From: Zeus faber
Taxonomy: Eukaryota; Chordata; Actinopteri; Zeiformes; Zeidae
NCBI GenBank assembly: GCA_960531495.1
Contig: OY482848.1
Span: 24,369,879 to 24,433,878, forward strand
Length of the DNA: 64,000 nt
Direction: 5' to 3'
Shown: piece by piece, positions 1-13,290 of the stretch
Layout of the letters: each line of letters starts with the position of its first letter
How positions within the stretch are numbered: the stretch's first letter is position 1
Program-made: the position numbers and the translations under genes
The notes under the pieces: model-generated
Seen by the model: the letters and a program-made list of their open reading frames with translations, nothing else
Told to the model about the DNA's origin: nothing
Database searches by the model: none

Positions 1-351
1 ATTTGCATCATCTACAGCATACATTCTAAGAAGAACATTCTTTATTCTTCACACGGCACACACACCACAGCACATGCACTCATGCCACGACGACAACACA
101 CATGCTTTCAAATGGTGGTCATTCTATGAATCTAGTAGTATCTTATGTAGATCTATCATCTATTTTCTATCTTTCACACACACACAAAAACACATTTGAA
201 CATACACTTGACATTGTTAGTTTATTGCCCTGGCCAACAAAATTCTGGTAGGATATTTGAGTTCATGGTTCCTGGATCTAAAACAAAGGTGCATTAAATC
301 AACTCTTCTATTGCTGCAGCAGTGGCTATACATTTGAAACAGAATAGCTAC
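1..351. other. non-coding sequence left of the retrovirus fossil
   Basis: Presumed mpdz intron. Positions 141-222 recur in diverged form at 14214-14301. No gene seen. Confidence 0.5.
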
Positions 352-916
352 TGTTGGAGAATTCTCACTTTGTGATTAGTGAGGTTAATCTTCCCAATAC
401 AAGAAAAACAACTGAGAGTATTAAAGATATTTATTCTGCAGAATAAAGAGAAAGATACAGCCATGCTTCAATACAGTGATCCAATCAGTCTGCCCCTGCT
501 TCTGACGAAGAGGGTTTTATACAGATGAAAAGGTTGTGTGCCATTGGTCAGGTGTCATTTACAAGATTATGGCCCCCAATCACATCCAACAGCAGGGTGT
601 GTTACCCTCATACAGTGATTTAACAGTCAAACTCCGGTCAAAGATAAAATCTTACTGTGCCACAAAACAACCCACAAGGCTCTGTAAAGCCCCCCTGGGG
701 TTATCCTTATCTTCAAGCAAGGTTGAGTGAAGATGGAATGTGATCTGGTCTTAAAAATACATTAGGCATTATTGGAAATAACAGTCTCTTCATATGAACT
801 CTGAAAGACTTATTAAAAAAACCCCAAGGCAATATATCATAAAAGCTACGTAACATAAACAAAAGGCTGTGTGAAACATCATTCAAAGAATTTGTCATCT
901 GCATTTTTTTCTCACA
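352..916 (-). repeat. LTR (3' side) of the endogenous retrovirus fossil
   Basis: Shares long near-identical blocks with 7804-8252, for example the run around TGGTCAGGTGTCATTTACAA. It is longer than the other copy by about 115 bases. Confidence 0.8.
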
Positions 917-3900
917 CTCCGTCATTTTGTTCCTAATGGAACAATACCTCAAGGAAAATGTAATAATGCTAAAATTTCATATAATTGAGGCAAAGGGATC
1001 AGAAAAGCACATATACATTGAATACAATACAGTGATATCACAAGAATTGTATCTCATTGAAATCAACTGGGAAAACACACATCTAATAAAAACTCATAAC
1101 CAAAAATATGAAAGACAACAATAAAAATATCCCAGAGAGAATCCTAGAATATCTCCACCTCAAATTGGCCAAAACTCTCTTCCAACATTTAACTAGAGAC
1201 GAGTAAAAGACCATTAAGGGTTTATCTACGCTATATTATGACACACACACTTTGGAACAACTCAAGTTGCACTGAGGGAAATCCTGTGTGAAGCCATTCT
1301 ACAATTCTAACTAGAAAACAAAAATCATGAATCAGATTATGAAATAAACAAACATGGAGAGGTTCCACAAATACATAATGCTACGCAGATTAAGCAATAG
1401 TTATCACTTAATAATGACAACAACAAAATGCATCGTGTGAACATCCTATAAGGAAGGATAAACATAATTAGAGAAACATCCTTACATCTCAACGTCTCAA
1501 CATCTCAGTCATCATTATAAGGTGGTTCCAATCATCTAGTGGAGTCAAGTGAGAGTGGGTTGGGGGAGTTGCTGTTATTTAAGTCCCGCTGTGGAACTGT
1601 GGACAATGGGAATGGTAATGAGGAAGATGATTACAGAGATGTGACCAATCTTTTTCTCCTCTTTTTGATCCTCTTGGGATCGTGATCTCAGTTCACGTCC
1701 GACGGTTCTCCGTCATTGTCGTTTTTTCCGGTCCTCTGGAAGGTTGGCGACCTTGCAATGAGATGCATGTACCCATGTCTGTCGTTCTGCCACCTTAACT
1801 GCTGCTACGGTGGTGAGGAGAATCTGGAATGGTCCCAGGAATCTGGCAGAGTTCCAGCTTTTCCTCTGGGAGTCGCAACTCACCACCCAATCACCTGGTC
1901 GTGTGTTGGTCCTTCAAGTGGGAGTGGTAGGGTTGCTTTGACCGAGGCACATAGACTTAAATACTTGGGTGAGAGGCACACATTATGACAACATTGTTTG
2001 GTCCAAGTCCACAATTGTAAAAGTGTGGTACTTGGAATAATTCTGTGATTTCCAAACAGTTATGTTGAATAGCCGACTACAGTCTCAGTACCAAAATAAA
2101 TGCATGCACCCTAGCGTAAACAACAGAATAATATTATCACAATGTCTAATATGTAGGAGATAATGTCCATAGAATATCGATTAGGCCATAAAATTATCTA
2201 CAGTCCGTGAATCAGGGTATTTCATTGTTCCTCGAATACATTTCCACAATCCATTTATTAAGTAAAATCTAAAAGTGATAAATACTAACTGGACAATCTG
2301 ATCACTGCTGGTTTACGTGATGTAATTCATATGTGTCTTTTTTTAGACAGAAGACAGTTCTAACCGCATTGGTCTCCTGGTCAGCACTGCATGCAGGGAC
2401 AGTCCGATCACACCACGTGATTGTCCTAGCATTCCCGTCATCACTAATGGCACGAATGAAACTCAGTTGAGCTTACCTTCACTGAAAGAAAAAGAAAGAA
2501 AAACATGTCAATTATCACTGAACAATATTTTAACCATGACAAGGAATCAGTTAGATAAAGTCCATCATGAGGTGTTTGCAAGGACCACTTGGAATAAAAT
2601 GCAGAAAACTGGCAGTAGAAACGCCTCTTGCTGCATTGTTCTGAGCACAATCATAATGTTTACTTAATTCTCTAACTATCTCTCCTTTTTGACAAATAGT
2701 ACTTAACATTTGTCAAACAAGCAAAACAATGAAAATCTAGTGGGAGAGATACAACTCAAGACATACAGTACCAAGTGGCTCTGCCACTACAACTTTGGCT
2801 TGACACAACAATAGTTCAGTGCGGAACTCCTTTGCAAAGAGGAAAAAAACGTTAAGTGAAGACTCCTGTGTCCTCATCTGTGGAGGAGACAACCATCATT
2901 AGACAAGAGCAATATCAGGTACGGCGGTTTTGCTGGCTGAGTTGGCTCCAACATTTCCTAAAGAGATGGGGTCAAGTACATTAATGTAAACAACACAAAT
3001 AGGAAGATCAGAATGGAGGGGTTTGTCATCATCACATTAAATCGATATTCTGTATGTCTCATTAACCAGCTACACCGCACAGTATCATATTTGCCCGTAC
3101 ATATTCATACAATCAAAATCAAACAAAAGACAGTTTACAACAGAAAGAAACACAAACACAACCAGTTGTACAAAGATAGACAAATACTGTTTTATACAAA
3201 AAACATATCACAGCAGACAAACCAAATGAAAACCCTCCTTTTAGCTGTGCTCGTGAGTTTTAATTCATCATAGTTTCACTTTTCAAGAGCTTCAGTAGCT
3301 AGATCTGGGCGGGGCAAAGTCATGGCTATTGCTGCCAAGCAGTCATGTGGAGCTCCATAAGAGGGAAGAAGAGAAGATGGAGTAGGACAGTGCACCACCT
3401 CAAAGTGACATGAGCGAGGTGAAAGTTGCACACCTTGATGATGGAGAGGTGTTGCTGGAGAGAAATTTGCCAATTTGCTCCATAGCAAGATAAAGGCTTC
3501 AGCATGTAATCAACCCAATAACCCCAGCACTAAGTTTCCGAACATTGTATGCAACAAGACGTAATTCGTCTAACATAAAACCCATCTCCCTCATCCACAG
3601 TTAAGGTAATCCAGCAAACCCAACATGGAGCAGGTGCAAAAGCTTATTTGAAAGCAGCAAAAATATTCTCCCGTCTAATGGCTGGCAAGCGTTGCCTCAT
3701 TCCACAATCCGAAAACAACAATAACCACAACAGTCCAGAAAGGCCATGCCAGGTGCAACCCTGAGGAGAAAAAAAATAAATAATAATAAATGTCATGACT
3801 CAAATAGTGAACGTTCTTTGTGCCGGCTGAAGTCACAAGGAAAAAGGAAACTATGTGACCATCTTGTTCTAAGTATTCTAGGAAGTTCTGTGTATCCATG

Positions 3901-5520
3901 ACACAAGCAGATCAACAAACCATCAACATTCAAATTAATTTGCTGCCATTAATAAACTCTAAATCAGCCAAAATTCATCTCTGTAGTGGGGCAGAAAAAA
4001 AACATTACCGGTCGCTCCACATAACTTCAACAAAAAGTTAAGCAACTAGAGAGGGTAAGGAAAAAGTGTGATTCACATACCAAAACATTTTAAAATTGAG
4101 CGTTCAATACTATATTCCTAATGTTGATATATTTTTTTACTTATACCCTTAAAGGTACAACTAATAACTGCAAACAATAAGCCTGAGATCTCAGCCGTCA
4201 TCAAACTAATAGAAGCCTGACTGGCATTGATCAATAACATTTGATCAACTATCCATTATCTTATGGTCAATTTATGTTACCTAACTCCTAAAAATCACAT
4301 GAATTATGTGTTAAGCTTTGAACTGCTAGTCTTACCCTTTGGCCAGGGAGTATTCAACTATAAGTCACATCATTCTGCAGTGTGATTAGAGAAAAACTGA
4401 TAGGTTATTTGGCATTTCCAATCAAGTTAACACCTTTACTTAAAAAATATATATATCTATATATACTGTATATATATATATGACAATAACATAGCCAGCA
4501 TTCAAATTGAGACCGACTAAAACCTATAAGGGCTATTATTAACGTATTTGAAAATCAATGAACAATCACTTTCTTCTATAATCTGTGCCTAATTCTGTTT
4601 CTACTTAATAATTGAATTTACTAACTATTCAAACCATTTCCTTAAGTTTGGAAAATTATTTCATTTTAATTTCGCCAATACTATTATGACAACATGGTTT
4701 TTCTGAGAGAACATTTAATGATCTGCGTACTATCAGGATAGACAGATAAATAAAACAACAGCTGTGAATACGCACAGAAGCAACCCCCACAGCTCTCAGT
4801 TGGAGCAGAAAAACATTCAGATTGCAGTCATTCAGTTTTATGTTTTTTCTGATGCAGTGACACCGAATGCAGGTCCAAAGGAGCATAGTTGGTTTGGCTC
4901 CTCAACTGTGCACAACACCATTTTCAATTGTGCAGGAGTAGAGTGTCTCTTAGCAGAATATCAGGCAAACAGGAATGTCCTTGGGCCTCGGTAAAGACCT
5001 TGGGTGCTTAATGTGTTTGTTGCAGACATTGTAAAAAGATGAAAGAAGAGGTCTAACACAGTAACAGGCAGTGCCATAAAGAAAATCACTCCAGGGTTCT
5101 CTGATAAGTGTCCCTTAGTGATAACGCAGTAAGCATTAACTCAGCTTCTGAACATTGCTTCAACAACTCGGTACATTTAGGAGAGTGTCACATTTAAATA
5201 AGAACTAATCAAAATTATTTTGAAGGTCTTTCCATTTATATGCTTGCATGCATTTCATCTCACAATAATTCCAATGAAGCCAATTAAATAATCACCTTTG
5301 CAAATCAGTTAAATATAAATAGCAATAATATGAACAATTTACAAGGCCCTTTGGATGCTGGACATGTTATCAACTGTAGAGCTATTCTCCCTGGTCAACC
5401 CTGTTATCAATCCATCAGGTCTTCCCAATCAGACGCAGTCACATCTACACTGATCGAACTACAGCCCAGTGAATTCCTATTAAAATGTTTAAAACTGCGG
5501 AAATTAAACACTGAATAGAT

Positions 5521-5726
5521 TTACATTTACATTTAGCAGACGCTTTTATCCAAAGCGACTTACAATTATTCAAACACCAACGGACGCAGCCATCAGGAGC
5601 AATTAGGGGTTAAGTGTCTTGCTCAAGGACACTACAGCATGCTAGCAGGAGGAGCCTGGGATGGAACCAGCAACCTTTAGATTACTAGACCACCAGCTCT
5701 ACCTCCTGAGCTACCATCCCCACGAA
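5521..5726 (-). repeat. tRNA-headed SINE, reverse orientation
   Basis: Read on the - strand: a tRNA-like head (GGTAGCTCAGGAGGTAGAGC, then a GGTTCCATCCC B-box-like stretch), a GAGCAAGACACTTAACCCC core, and the tail AAGTCGCTTTGGATAAAAGCG with TAAATG repeats. A common teleost SINE design with an L2-like LINE tail. Confidence 0.7.
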
Positions 5727-7043
5727 TAGATGGGTTGGTTAATATCCATCATTCCACAATCGATTCACAGGATATTTTCAAATTGAAATTTTGGAAGCCC
5801 AAATTAAAAGCCATTTAAACGGCCAGCATGTTTCACATTTATTTTAGTGTTTCAATTTTTTAGTAAGCGAACATATACATTTCATTACCTCTCTAGTGTA
5901 CAAAAGAGTTATTCCTCTTTGTTAAAGTACTTGCTAAGTTTTAGACTGTATATCAACAGCTACATCTTTCAGTGTGAAGTCAAAATCCCTTCTAGAGTAA
6001 AACAAATAAAAATAATGATATTGCTGTTCGATTATACTTAATTTCCAGCCTTATCAAAAAAAGTAACTGGTAAGGATTTGAACACACAAACACTGCTGTA
6101 TATCACACCAAAACTGACAATTCACTCATGCAATATTACTATTTAATGTATAGTGTTCAATCTACAGTATACTGTTTACCTATTTATCATATCCTTTAAT
6201 TTAGAATTACCAATTTACTAATGCTTCATGCCATTGTGCCAATCTGTTACTGCTGTAACACTGCAGACTACTGCACTGTGGTATAGATAAAGGGTTAACT
6301 TATCTCCACCAGCAGATCACTTTACCACAAAAACACAAAACAATGAACTCAGAATGAGAAAATAAATAACTCAAACTTTATAAACCAAAAACTAATGTTA
6401 AACATTTCTGCTCACATTTCTCGATTTCCGCGATGTCACAAAAATATATTTGAAAAGCTATTTTTTCCCAATTTATATTATATCAATTTACTTTCATCAA
6501 TTTGGAATGCTTTGCGATAAAATCTATTAACAATGCACAAACTACAGTTCTGAAAATAAAAGCTTAAGGCCTTGCGGTATCCTTTCCAGTCATCTCACCA
6601 GATAATTACATTATAACGCTGCTGTTTCACCAAGGACTCATGTGTGAAGCTAGTTTGACATGTTACGCACCGTTGTACATATTGACACACACACACACTA
6701 CGCTTATCTTGCGTTTATGCATTCGCTCGTTTCATCAAGATTTTTATCAGCCAGGTAGGTAAACATACCCCAAGACACTGATAAAATCGCTCTGAACTCT
6801 TCTCATCCATACGTGCTCCAGAGTGATCTATTGGCCAGGTGGTCACATGCCCCAGGCACCAGTCAGATCACCCAGGATTCATGTCAAGTGTATCACTGCA
6901 AATTAAGACACACAGTGGGCCTTTGAACTCCGTTCTCTCCCTAACTTTTCAAAACTTACTAAAACTAGTTAGCATAGCTGGACTATCAGTACCAAAAATA
7001 ATCCAATTTTTTTTTAAATGACACATATATATACAGTATATAC

Positions 7044-7082
<39 letters not shown>

Positions 7083-7803
7083 TGTATACTGTATACATAT
7101 ATATATATGTATTATTTATTTTATTAGTATTTTTTCTCCTCTTTAATCACATGAGAATGTTGTCTTTATTTCCAAACCTCCCAATACACCACACGACCGA
7201 CAGGAGTGGATGCCAAACTGTGTGCCAATACACCACACGACCGACAGGTGGCTTTATTTATTATTACTATCAATTTTACTTTAGTTATGAATTTATTTTC
7301 TTTTATTCTGACAACACCAGAGTATCGCACATACCCTCAACACTTTACTACATAGGGAACAAGAGTACTATTCTGCTTTCCTGCCCTCAACACTTTGCGA
7401 CAGAGGGATCAAGAGTAATGTATATACCTTTAGTTTAACAATTAGGTATTCAATAATATCAACTTTTTTATTGATTAACATAAAAAATAAATTAATAAAA
7501 ATAAACAAACAAAAACCACAATCTCTCTTTCGGAGATTTCAGAGCTTAACAAAAGCTTCTTCAATCACCCGCCAGATCGTTACAATATCTAAGCTTACTC
7601 AAAGCTTTTTCCTACGATCATCCCTGATCGGTACAATATCTCAGTAAGTCCTCACCTCAAATTTTTCTGGATCTTGTTATCTACTGTCAGGTCCATACGA
7701 CTCCTTTACGGAAATCTTACGGCCGGTCTCTGACTGCCGTTGTGCACACAACCTGGGCATATCCAGCAGAGCCAATCAGATAATCTCATCATCGTCACCA
7801 GAT

Positions 7804-8252
7804 TGTTGGAGAATTCTCACTGCGTGAGAATAAAGAGAAAGATACTGCCATGCTTCAAATTAGTGATCTGATCAGTCTGCCCCTGCTTCTGACGAAGAGG
7901 GTTTAATACCGATGAAAAGGTTGTGTGCCATTGGTCAGGTGTCATTTACAAGATTATGGCCCCCAATCATATCTTACTGTACCTCACTGTGCCACAAGGT
8001 TCTGTCAAGCCCCCCTGGGGTCATCCTTATCTTAAAACAAGGTTGAGTGAAGATGGAACGTGATCTGGTCCTTACAATACATTAGGCATTATTGGAAAGA
8101 ATAGTCTCTTCATATGAACTCTGAGAGACTCATTAAAAAACCCTGAGGCAATGTTTCATAAAAGCCACGTAACATACAAAAAAAGGCTATTGTCCTATAT
8201 AGAACATGTGAAACATTTTTCAAAGAATTGATCATCTGCATTTTCTCTCACA
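7804..8252 (-). repeat. LTR (5' side) of the endogenous retrovirus fossil
   Basis: Second copy of the LTR, same orientation, beginning TGTTGGAGAATTCTCAC on the + strand and ending CTCTCACA. Confidence 0.8.
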
Positions 8253-8649
8253 CCACTAAATTAAAAAACTGTTGCGTTGGATTTTCCCGTACTACTCCTG
8301 GGACTCAGGACGCAACTGGTCTTCCAGACAAGAGGTTAAATAATCAACATTGGATGTGGAATGAATCATGTGCTGAAGTGATCATTGTATGTTAAAATAA
8401 GGAATTGTTTGTTATTGGATGTCTCATGTAGGACTTGCTGTCGCTTGTTTAGTTGTTGGATGCCTTGCGGGGGATTTGCTGTTGTGTATGCCGTGAATCG
8501 CCGTGGTTTGAAATCGTGTGTTTGCTTGTTGTCTCTAGCACTATTGCATCAGTGCATCTGATCAGCGCTGCTGAATCAATTGTTGGTTATTGTTAATGGC
8601 GTGTTGCGGCTCATGTAGGCCACAGTGATATTTTAACGTTTATTGCCGT

Positions 8650-11600
8650 TGGGATGTCGGATTTGAAGGAACAGCCGGAGGGTGGCTCCGCACCTGTTGT
8701 GGAGCAGGCTGCTGAGACTGGTGAAGAGGAGATGACTCTTGAAATTGATTCACTCTCACAGAGAAAAACTGTGAGTGTTAAACAGAATGAGATTTAAGCT
8801 TTTCTGGATGAGGAATATTGAAAAACTGCCAACAACAGCTGAAATGTGAAATGATTGAGAATACACTGGAAGAATTTATGCAGTTTCAAAATTCTGTCTT
8901 AGTGTTCATGTCAGAAGAACAAGAGTGTGACAAAGTGGAGGGGGCAAGGGGTCCACTGTCCAAAGTACTACATCCTCAACCACCAGAAGATTAAAGGCAA
9001 AGGCTGAGGCAGAGTGAGCAGTTCTGTTGGTTCGTGCAGATATTATTGAAAAGAAGCATCAAATGGAAATAGAAGAAGCAAGCCTCAAAGCAAAAAAGCT
9101 AAAGCTTGTAAGTGGAAGCTGGCCAAACTGGATCCACTGCAAAATTAAAGGTTCTGGAAGAATATGATGGTTCATCTCAAACATCTCAAGCTGATGTAAG
9201 GAAGACTCCTCCTGTTGTCATAAATGCCTATATGGAGCAAAAGGATCGGCTACAGAAAAGACCACTGAGAACATTGGAAAAGTATAACCCCTCAACACTG
9301 TGGTCTCAGAAGAGTGAACACGAGGTCAATAGATGTAGGCCCAATCTACACCAGTAAGTTCGGAGTTGTCTGCACCTGGCTCCAAGTACAGACAACTATG
9401 AATGGGATGTGATACAGGGAGGCCAGAAGGCTTCTTTTGGAGAACTTTGGCCATGATATGAAAATCACTGCTGCCTACATCGATAAAGGCCTTGCATTCC
9501 TATGGACTTTTTCTGAGAGAATATTATAATGCACCACATAGTGGTCAGTACATTGAAGAGAGAAACACGCCTTCCAACCTGAGAACAATTATTCCTAAGC
9601 TCCCTTTCAAGCTCAGGGACAACTTCAGGTCTGTCGCTTGTGACATACAGGAAAGACCAACAGAGAGAAAGTTTCAAAGACCTGGTCCACTTTGTTGAAA
9701 ATCTTTAGAGACATTCAAGATCCCCGCCCAGCCAACAAAGCTTCTGGATCAAAGACCTTTGATCCTACCACCAAAGGATGTACAGTAGTTTTGTCACTAC
9801 TTCGTCTGAAAACACAGAGAAGGAGAATAATACTTACTACTCACCTGCCATCGATCAGCCGTCGGAAGATCCTGTGAAAAGCACAAGTACTTTAATGAAT
9901 GACCTGATAACAGAATTGCTTTTCAAAGACCATGTGCATTCATTCAGGAGACCAAAGACTGAAGTTGTGAAGAACATTTAAACCAAGACCACATAAAGAA
10001 AAAGTTGAATTCCTCAAGTGTGCAGGTAGTGCTGTGACGGTACTGTATGAACATTTTCTTACTGTGGTGAAAAGCAACATATATCCGCAGTACTGCGATT
10101 ATATGTTGCTTAAAAAAATGCACAGGGATAATATTTCAATGAGGAATTATAAATAAGGGGAAGGGGAAAATATATTTTTATATGTGTGAACAACACAGAC
10201 ACAGCTCTCCGTGCGCCCTGATTGCGGAGAGCTGTGCCCGTTCATATTCGCATTGAACAGCCAAATCCGATTTGACTGACGAAATTCTGATTCAGCTATA
10301 GAAATATTAATAATAATCAGACACACACAAAGAAAATTCTCAATTTGTCTGGACTGTCCCTCCCCCTCGCCCCTCACACACAGCTAGGAAAGCTGATGTG
10401 ACGAGCAGAAGCAGACCCAGCGGAGCAACTGACAAGTTTTTACAAAAGCTCTTGAACATTGAATGGAAGACAGTCAATGATGATAACTAACCAATGATTC
10501 TTGTGTTTATATTTCAAATCCTCCTCTAACTTTCACTTGCAAAAAAATGTAATGCAAAAAAATATTTTTATATATATACATATACTGTCATATATATACT
10601 ATATATATATATATATATAATTTTTGGTGATGACGGTAATGAGCTCAATACCGTACTGAGCTCGTACCATGGTATTGCGGTCATGCGGTTATTGTCACAG
10701 CCCTATCTAAAGGTGCATGTTTTGGATGTTAACATTGGGACACATTAGCAGATAATGCAAAAAAAGGTTCACAAGTGCCATCTGTCAAAAGAAACACCCC
10801 ACTCTACCGCACATAAAGACCGAAGAGGATAGCCTCACAAAGAAGTAAAATCTGCTCTTGAGACTCCCAAAGAAAAATTGAATGGTGACAAGTGGTGTCA
10901 AGATGACACATTCCTGAAGCTGCCAGAATGTCTATGCTCACTCAAAGATTCCTGTCACGAAAGAAAGCATACCCACATAGAACAACATCAGGGAATGGCC
11001 ATACTTCATTGAAGTTCAGCTGACTACTCTTGCTAAGGAGGTAGGACTGCTCATTGAACTGAATTGTCCAAAAGCTTTGGAACCATGGAAGGTTGTGAAT
11101 AGTGAAGCGAACGGCATTTACAACTTGGTTGGGTAGTAAATGGACCACTCAAGAGCAGCCCCTGTGTGGATGAAAATGGATGGCCATATTTGAATGAAAA
11201 CATAATCTCAATTGCCACATTGAATAACTGCTTGTTGAACAACACAATCAAGATTTTTCTGAACAGCGTCGCAGTGAGAAAAGTGAGTTATCTGTTTGAA
11301 GATAAAGTTTCTCGAGAAAGTTTCTGACTCTGCTACATTAAAGAACGGACACTACTACCTCCAACTCCCTTTCCAAAAGGATGATGTAAACAGATATGGT
11401 ATATACCACACTATGGTGTGTATCACCCACAGAAGAACCTTTTGTGTGGTTTTGACTGTGCTGCCCGATACGGGGGCACAACTTTGAACAAAGAGCTTTG
11501 TCAAGGCCCAGACATAACCACTTCATCAAATACACGGTTGGAAGTTCTACTCAGATTTTGGCAGGAACCAATTGCCATGATGGCCGATATAGAGGGAATA

Positions 11601-13290
11601 TTTTATCAGGCCCACCTGAAGATGTCGACATCCTTCATTTCCTTTGGTTGCCTGATGGTGATGTAAGCAAACCACTGGCAGATTACAGAATGACCATTCA
11701 CCCGTTCGTTTCGGTCTCATCTCCTAGTTGTGCTAGCTTTTCCCTGAAGAAAACAGTGGAGTATAAGCTGGGTAAGTACAATATAAAGGGTCTCAATACC
11801 ATCAGAGAAAACACCTACGTGGATAATTGTTTAACATCAGTTTCCACCGAGAGTGAAGCCATAGCCCTGGTCAAAGACCTCACAGGTGTCTGCTCAGAAG
11901 GAGGATTTAGATTGACCAAGTGTGTAAGCAACAGCCGTGCTTTCCTGTACTCACTGCCTGCAGAGGGATGAACAAAAGAGGTGAAGGCGTTAGATCTGAA
12001 CAGGGAGAACCTACCTGTGGAAAAGGCCACAGGACTGGTAGTCCATTGGGATGTAGAGACTGACACACTCTCATTCAGAACAGCCAAAGACTCAGCGAAT
12101 CACCAGAAGAGTTATTCTTTCTGTAGTCTGCTCTGTATACGACCCTCTAGGATTCCTTGCTCCTTTCATCTTGAGGAACATACTTCAAGAGCTGTGTAAA
12201 TCCAACTGCAGCTGGGATGAAAAGATACCGAACATATTCACTATACAATGGAAACGATGGCTCACAGACCTGAGCCAACTTACTGGTTTCTCTGATAGAT
12301 ATATAAAGCCAAATGGATTTGGTAAGATCAAAATGCACAGATGCATAATTTCAGTGATGCCAGTGAGTTGGGGTATGGCGTAGTCTCCTACCTGTGCCAG
12401 ATAAATCATGGGTGAAACTCACATCACATTCATCATAGGCAAAGCAAGAGTCTCCCTGCTCAAGTAAATTATCATCCCAAGATTAGTAGCAGCAGTCCTT
12501 GTAGTCAAAATGGATGTAATGCAGAGAACAGAACTTAAGATTGTGCTGGAAGAATCAGTCTTCTGGACTGACACACCAGACCAGCCACCATTTACATTTG
12601 TTGGTACAGACTAGACAGCACAAACCACGTCAGCTCACAGCGTGAGCTTAGAGAATCTGTTAAGGAGTTGAACCACAGCAAGATTGAGAACACCCTGCTT
12701 CTGGATGGGATAAAGTGGATCTTCAATCCTCCTACCAGTTCCCATCATGGAGGAGTGTTGGAACGCTTGATACGTCAGGTAAAGAACATACTTACCTCTG
12801 TCATGAAACAGAAAGCATTAAATGACAAAGGGTTACAGATGGCACTTTGTGAAGTGAAAGTGATTCTCAATGACCATTCAATAACAACAGTGTCAGATGA
12901 TAATAATGACGTAGAACCCCCTTACACCAGACCATTTGCTTCAGCTGATGGAAAGCCAATCATGCCACCCAGACTCTTTCCCAAGGAGGAATTGTACTCC
13001 AGGAAAAAATGGAGGCAAATCCAATACCTATATCTTTTCTGTAAAAGTTGGATCAAAGAATACCTTCCCCAATTGCAGGAACGCCAGAAATGAAATATCT
13101 CAAGGAGAAATCTTGCTACTGATGATGTGCTCATAGTGGATGACACTGCTCCAGGCCTCTCCTGGTTGATGGCCAGAGTTATCAATCCATTACCAGATGC
13201 AAAGGGTCAAGTAAGAAGTGTTCTACTGAAGACAAAGACGAGCAAAATAGAACGCCCCATCAGTAAGCTATTTTTGGTACAAGAAGCCTT
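8650..13290 (+). mobile_element. BEL/Pao-type LTR retrotransposon fossil
   Basis: A gag-like start lies near 8655, a reverse transcriptase region around 11420-11970 (SSPSCASFSLKK and YVDNCLTSV are typical BEL/Pao wording), and an integrase C-terminal region at about 12668-13085 (PPTSSHHGGVLERLIRQVKN). The element is broken, with many breaks. I could not identify its own LTRs: the 5' side abuts the neighbouring retrovirus, and no matching 3' copy was seen. It carries a miniature DNA element. Old, age not measurable without paired LTRs. Confidence 0.75.
10028..10704. mobile_element. miniature inverted-repeat DNA element inside the BEL/Pao fossil (hAT-like)
   Basis: Ends are inverted: AGTGCTGTGAC at the left and GTCACAGCCCT at the right (10 of 11 match). 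No transposase is seen. The GCTGTGACGGTA start resembles fish hAT-type non-autonomous elements; superfamily is inferred. Confidence 0.5.

Larger units (their letters stand above)
352..8252 (-). mobile_element. endogenous retrovirus fossil with two LTRs
   Basis: LTRs lie at 352-916 and 7804-8252. Read on the - strand each starts TGTGAGA and ends CCAACA, with a TATAAAA-type box and an AATAAA signal in the expected order. A TGGTGAC primer-binding-like stretch follows the 5' LTR at about 7795. Between them, on the - strand, are weak pol-like remnants (RNase H region near 3276-3488, integrase C-terminus near 1700-1800) and a possible env start. Flanks CTAC and CCAC may be a worn target duplication. 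The two LTRs differ by several percent plus indels, so the insertion is old. The element is broken, with many breaks and no long open frame. The family looks like a class I (gamma/epsilon-like) retrovirus; this is tentative. Confidence 0.7.

Noticed and set aside
2347-2465. Open stretch after a strong polypyrimidine acceptor that could be a further upstream mpdz exon
   Set aside because: No good donor follows, it lies inside the retrovirus fossil, and the encoded peptide resembles no MPDZ segment.
5640-5726. tRNA gene
   Set aside because: The tRNA-like head belongs to a SINE with a LINE tail; no full cloverleaf expected.
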